A stretch of 64,000 nt of DNA from Cyrtodaria siliqua (Eukaryota > Mollusca > Bivalvia > Adapedonta > Hiatellidae): contig JAWPHD010000089.1 in assembly GCA_037043455.1 (NCBI GenBank), positions 372,001 to 436,000 of the forward strand, written 5' to 3'. A model generated the notes under the pieces. That model worked only from the letters and a program-made list of their open reading frames with translations, did no database searches and was not told where the DNA came from. Positions within the stretch are counted from its first letter, which is position 1. Each line of letters begins with the position of its first letter. Positions 58,895 to 64,000 of the stretch are shown here, piece after piece. A program made the translations under genes and the position numbers.

Positions 58895-59587
58895 TAGGTT
58901 GGAAAACAGTGCATTTTCTCTGTTGTTTGGGTATGTAAATGTATGTTTGCCATATATTTAGAGACTGGAGATGATTCTTAACATTCAAAAATAGGGAAGA
59001 GTTCCGAAGCTGCACAAATGAGTATAAAGTATATAGGCCCCCCCCCCCCCCCCCCCCCCCCCACCCTGTGGTAACAAAAATAGAACAAAACATGTTAGAT
59101 ATCAAAATGTTCGTCTTGGTTTAAAGTTTATCAGACAATCAGCATAATTTGGCAAAAATGAGGGCGAACCGAGTAAACCAATATGGCATCCAAGATGGCC
59201 GCCATTTTTGTAAAGATTGATACTTATTTTAACCTTTTAGAGAAAAATATGTCATTAATTTCCAAAAGAGGCCAAAATCTAGGTCAATACTGCAAATTAT
59301 TTTTTAAAAAAGTGTTACAGCCCTATACTATTTTAAAATTTATTATATAAAAGTTTTTGTTTTTAATCAACTTCTTTAAAATTAAAAGAGTATGTATTTC
59401 TGTTATATCTATAAAAAGAACCAAACTACCTTTAACATCTTTAAATAAATTTTTAAATAAAAACAGAGGATGAAACTGAACAAAATGTTTGCTGTATAAT
59501 ACATCTTGCTACTGCAATGTGATATTTTAGTACAAAGTTGTTTATGTTAACCACAGTGTATTCTTAATTATTAAGAAGTAGTCATAA
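58895..59587. repeat. C25 run; no gene
   Basis: Twenty-five C at 59038-59062. The rest is AT-rich without coding motifs. Confidence 0.7.
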
Positions 59588-60952
59588 GGCCAAGAAAAAA
59601 AGTCGCGTTTCAGGTTTCCCGCTCAAAAATATAATGTAGGTATGTCGATTTTTTTTTTTTACTGTACGCAGATAGAAAACATAATTCTAAACTCTGGTTC
59701 TTAGGGCCTCAATGTAGACTGGTATCAGTCTATAAATTAGACTGTAAATAATAAAATTAGACAAATTAAAAAATAAAATACTCGGCATAAAAAATATTTT
59801 ATTTCAAGCTCTGCTTCTCTCCATGACTTAATGTTGAGATAAGACTATACCAGTTAAAAGTGGAGATATTTGCCTCTATCAGTGCTAAGGAAATTCTATA
59901 ATGATAGTTAAAAGGTTATAGTTAAAATTTTATAATATTAAGGAATGATGCCAGTCTAGGCCTCAAGGATGTATATATTAATATATATAATTTAAAATTT
60001 TCCTCAAAATGGACTTTGAACTCATCACATGAAGATGGGAAAGAAAAGTCACAGAGCAGAACAAACATGCATTTGTTTGGAATATTGTTTCAATAAAACA
60101 TGCAAAGTACATACGAGTACACACATCTCTCCATGTTGCTATTCTAAAACTGGAAGTATTAAATTTGTTGAACAAGTGGATTGAAGCACATACATTTTAT
60201 CCGTCATAAAAATAATTTCTATTAAAAACAAATAAAACAATGATACATGATATAACTTTCTGATCAATTCATGATTTCTCGTAACAACATGATATTAAAC
60301 ACAATATTAACATAACACCAAATATACATTTCCATAAATCAGGATTTCACCCGGGGCCACCACGGAGTGGCATATAATGCTGTATTTATAGAGGAACGTA
60401 CAAGACAAGAAAGCAGAAAAAAAAAACATTGTAAAACTTACAATGAAATAAAATTACTTTTTTTTTACTTTTAATATTTTAATTTTATAAACATTCGTCG
60501 TGTGAGCCGAAGAATACATTTGACTTTTGTTTTTATTGTTTTGCTAGAAAATACACATACAGAACCGGTGACAGTAATATTGTAGCCTTTATAGGAAGGA
60601 TAAACCGCCCCGATAATATCGGCCACCAATTTGTCATACAATTAATATAACTCCTGGTCTCTTGATGGTCGCAATAGCGACCTTGAAGGCAATAAGCCTT
60701 GCCGCGGCAGCCATTGTCGGGTAAAAGCAAGCGTAAACGTCCGACCCAGATACATCAATCGCAGTATTTTCATCGGACTAAGGCATTGATGAATACAGAA
60801 CGAAAACGGTATCGTCATCATCGAGAGATCGGGATTTTTTTCCTTTTTCTTACTTTTTTTTCTCTGAGTTTTTAAAACTGGGAAAAAAAGGTTAGTGTGA
60901 ACGGAATATAAGGTCGGTCGGGAACCTGAAACACGATTTTTTTTTCTTGGCC
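59588..60952. mobile_element. 1.4-kb element with ~34-bp inverted ends
   Basis: GGCCAAGAAAAAAAGTCGCG at 59588 and the matching complement ending TTTTCTTGGCC at 60952; both continue with TTTCAGGTTCCCG-like sequence. Inside is AT-rich. On the minus strand MAAAARLIAFKVAIATIKRP starts near 60713 and stops after 26 codons; it is clean but short and I do not recognise it. Confidence 0.6.
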
Positions 60953-62700
60953 AAAGAAACTACTCTAAAGTATTTCTCCTCGTATGACTATTTTACCTGG
61001 GAGTATTTTACCAGAGCACCGGTAAAGTTTATGAAGAGGGAACATTCAAAAATAAACTGTAGACATTAGAATACATTTGCTGTTTGAACAATCTCATTAA
61101 AACCAGAATCGTAACATCATGTTACTAAGATGTTTGAGATTAAAGAAATTAATGTATAACATTGATAGATGTGACATGTTTTGTGATGACAGAGCAGAGC
61201 TCCTTCCACTTTGGACCGAAATTTCAGTCCAATATTGCATCTGACTGCTTACATGACACAGAAAAAGTAGTATATACTCAATTATAATCACCCCTCCTAA
61301 TGAATACAGTACAGTGTACACTACACTCAAACGAACAAACGGACAATGAATGCCCTAGGTCAGCTTAAAATGTTTTACTGAACATTTAATGGTATAAGAA
61401 GGACAGGAGGAGTTTTTTGATGCCTTACTAAAAGAGACAATGACAAATAGTAAATTAAAGATTATGCGAAATGCAAATCAAAAGATATCCTAATTAATGA
61501 GGAAGAGATGTATTTAGGGCTAATGACCATACAATAATTAAAAAATACCCACTGGAAAGCGTTATGACTTTTGAGAATGCAGCTGTACCGTTTTGTTATT
61601 TTTGTGATGAGGAAAAATGGTTGTAAAGAAAACGGCGGATATCATGGAAAACATGTTCAACAAATATTCCACCAGTATCGGTTTTAAGGGGTACCGATGA
61701 AGTAGATAACATCAATTTCGACGGAATGGAATTATTCAAATTTTACAGCCGATGTCGTCTTCAGTAAAACAAACATACAGTTACATGGCTTCATTGTTTC
61801 CAATGCATATATATACTTGTACAGAATTAGCGTCCATGTTGTTTTTTGAGCAGTACGAAAAAAGCTTAATAGCCTAAACTCGTGAGAAACGTGGAAAAAA
61901 TATTTCGCTTTATATACCATCTCACAAACAGGAAAAAATGATCATTCATGCCTAGAAAAAGTTTCTTACAAGTAGCAAGAGTAAAGGAGATTTGAAATAT
62001 TGTATACGAAACACCTAGCTGAAAGTGCCTATGAACTTCTTGGAGAGGACCAATATTATTTACATCAGCCATTGTAGATAGCATATGCCTGTATAGTCGT
62101 CATTAAAGCTGATATCATCATAATTATTCATTTATTGCTATACAGCCATGTTCAAAGTCAGACAAGGTATTGTTGTTCTTCTTCTTAGACCAGACACGGA
62201 TGTACATAAATTACTAGTATACCACTCTGGCCGTTTTGGTGAGGAAAAACTAGTCTTTGAGATTGGCAAGAAAAGCATTTATATTTGCCGAGATTAATCC
62301 ATATACATGATAGTGTTGATAAATGTGAGCGAATCTTGTCGATGGTTTACACACTCACAGAGTGCAACCCCTGTTGCTCTTCCTTAGAAATTGGCAAGAA
62401 AATGGCATCTACAGTAATGATGAACAGTACTGGCGAGGCTTAAGAATTACCTGTCCGATAAATGTATGTCTCTAAACACGTTACGAATAAAAAATGATAC
62501 TTGAAAATAAGAGTATAAACACAAGGAAGTTACGCCCCCACACAATTTGAAAAAGTGACACTTTTTATCCTCACAGCGTCTTTTGTTTGCAGAAAAAAAG
62601 AAGAAAATATTCTATACGCTATTTGTCCGCGCAGCGCTTTTTGTCCGCACAGAATCTGAAAGGCGTGCGATAAAAAAAAATATGCTCGAAGTGATGAGGT
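60953..62700. other. no gene seen
   Basis: AT-rich, short frames. A GTCCGCGCAGCG/GTCCGCACAG pair of direct repeats is near 62625-62650. Confidence 0.4.
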
Positions 62701-62822
62701 AGGTTGTACAGATTGTGTATGTAAGCCTAACCGTTCAAGTCGGTAACCCGGTCTTCACACTCTCTGTGTTGTGTATTGTCCTTTTCATTGTATAGTTACT
62801 TTGCTCTTTGTTTGTGGTGCAG

Positions 62823-62941
62823 TGAGGATCTACGGTGCCATTGCGTTGATTAAGGACTACACTGCTTCATACGATGTAACTATTGTTAATGCCAAAGCTC
62901 GGGCTGGAAAACTGGACGACTCGGCTAGTTTTGTGGTGTAA
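62823..62941 (+). CDS. possible last coding exon of an unknown gene
   Basis: A good acceptor (pyrimidine-rich CTTTGCTCTTTGTTTGTGGTGCAG ending at 62822, written here as its last bases TTTGTGGTGCAG) precedes an open stretch of 38 codons, frame starting at 62825, from RIYGAIALIKDYTAS to KLDDSASFVV and TAA at 62939-62941. Base composition is more balanced than the AT-rich flanks. I do not recognise the peptide. The upstream exons are not identifiable in the window. Could also be a non-coding exon or chance. Confidence 0.3.
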
Positions 62942-63150
62942 ATCATTAATATTAATTCACATGAGGCTTTAAGTCTCTAAATGATGCTTGTGCTGTTATC
63001 GACATGCACTTTATTTTAATTATATCTACAACTATTAGCAATATAAACCCAATTTAAAATCATTATTTATGATTCAGCAACAACAACCAACTGAGTCGAC
63101 ATTTCCAGACTAAACGTTTTTATAAACAATAGTAACATGCGTCTTAAGAT

Positions 63151-63604
63151 AATGCAGATACACTTCATATAATGCATACACACTTCATATAATGCATACA
63201 CACTTCATATAATGCATATACACTTCATATAATGCATATAATGCATACACACTTCATATAATGCATACACACTTCATATAATGCATATACACTTCATATA
63301 ATGCATACACACTTCATATAATGCATATACACTTCATATAATGCATACACACTTCATATAATGCATACACACTTCATATAATGCATATACACTTCATATA
63401 ATGCATACACACTTCATATAATGCATATACACTTCATATAATGCATACACACTTCATATAATGCATACACACTTCATATTATGCATATACACTTCATATA
63501 ATGCATACACACTTCATATAATGCATATACACTTCATATAATGCATACACACTTCATATAATGCATACACACTTCATATAATGCATACACACTTCATATA
63601 ATGC
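63151..63604. repeat. 20-bp minisatellite array
   Basis: About 22 copies of ACACTTCATATAATGCATAC, alternating between CATACAC and CATATAC variants, with one 10-bp irregularity near 63237. Array is regular enough to be recent. Confidence 0.96.
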
Positions 63605-64000
63605 TTACAGGACACACTTCATTTGAATCTGATGGACACTATCAGTGTTTTCATGACACCAATCACTCCCTCAAATCGGGTCCCTTTAAACATAAACTTC
63701 ATTTTCTTAACATAATGTAAACATTGCATTGATACATGCAATGGAATTGTTTTAAGAAATAAAAGTATTCCATTTCACCATATTTCGTGCACAATTTTAC
63801 ATTTCGACGAGCCGCAAGACAAGATTAAGAATCATAATGTAATTACATTTCACCATTGTTTGTGTTCAATTGAAGGTCACGTGACGCGAAACACCATTTA
63901 TTAAATTAATGTCACACCGCTAATCGTTGCTTTTAATTGTCTCCAGCGAAGATGTGAATCAGTATTATTTATTTATTTACGTCTCATCACATCACATTAT
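63605..64000. other. no gene seen
   Basis: Nothing recognised to the end of the window. Confidence 0.4.

Overview
The window is repeat-rich, AT-rich animal DNA with no complete host gene that I can recognise. The mix of elements points to a bivalve mollusc, probably a clam: two tRNA-headed SINE families, a Penelope-like retroelement of the permuted Naiad type, a Gmr1-like LTR retrotransposon, an L1/Tx1-like LINE, a pogo/Tigger-like DNA transposon, several MITEs and very long minisatellites. The taxon is an inference from element types; no rRNA, mitochondrial or marker gene is present.

Layout. 1-2127: 48-bp minisatellite. 2.1-9.9 kb: SINEs, two diverged tandem-type repeats, a 28-bp minisatellite and a MITE. 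9.9-17.8 kb: an almost pristine LTR retrotransposon with a 5-bp target duplication, inserted into the tail of a SINE. Its single ORF is gag-protease-integrase followed by a stub of reverse transcriptase; most of RT and RNase H is missing. Its 3' LTR carries an inverted piece of its own ORF end. 18.5-20.6 kb: a DNA element bounded by inverted repeats, with a small two-exon gene start. 21-34 kb: older interspersed repeats, a 112-bp tandem duplication, a minus-strand LINE endonuclease fragment and several MITEs. 35.4-39.5 kb: a 5'-truncated, frameshifted L1/Tx1-like LINE. 39.6-44 kb: a foldback element, then a degenerate Naiad retroelement (GIY-YIG endonuclease upstream of RT) interrupted by a TTAA-inserted MITE. 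In the Naiad, UGA codons stand where the family has cysteines, which suggests a selenoprotein ancestry. 44.1-54.55 kb: inverted repeat with a 50-base C run, a 60-bp minisatellite, then about 9 kb of a 25-bp satellite with higher-order duplications. 55.9-58.9 kb: a pogo/Tigger-like transposon with a broken transposase and a SINE nested in it. 59.6-61 kb: another inverted-repeat-bounded element. 62.8 kb: one possible terminal coding exon of an unknown gene. 63.15-63.6 kb: 20-bp minisatellite.

No operon-like or pathway organisation is present. The informative relationships are nesting and order of events: LTR element inside SINE, inverted ORF fragment inside the LTR, MITE inside Naiad, SINE inside pogo. 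All family names come from recognising protein motifs and domain order by eye; no search was run.
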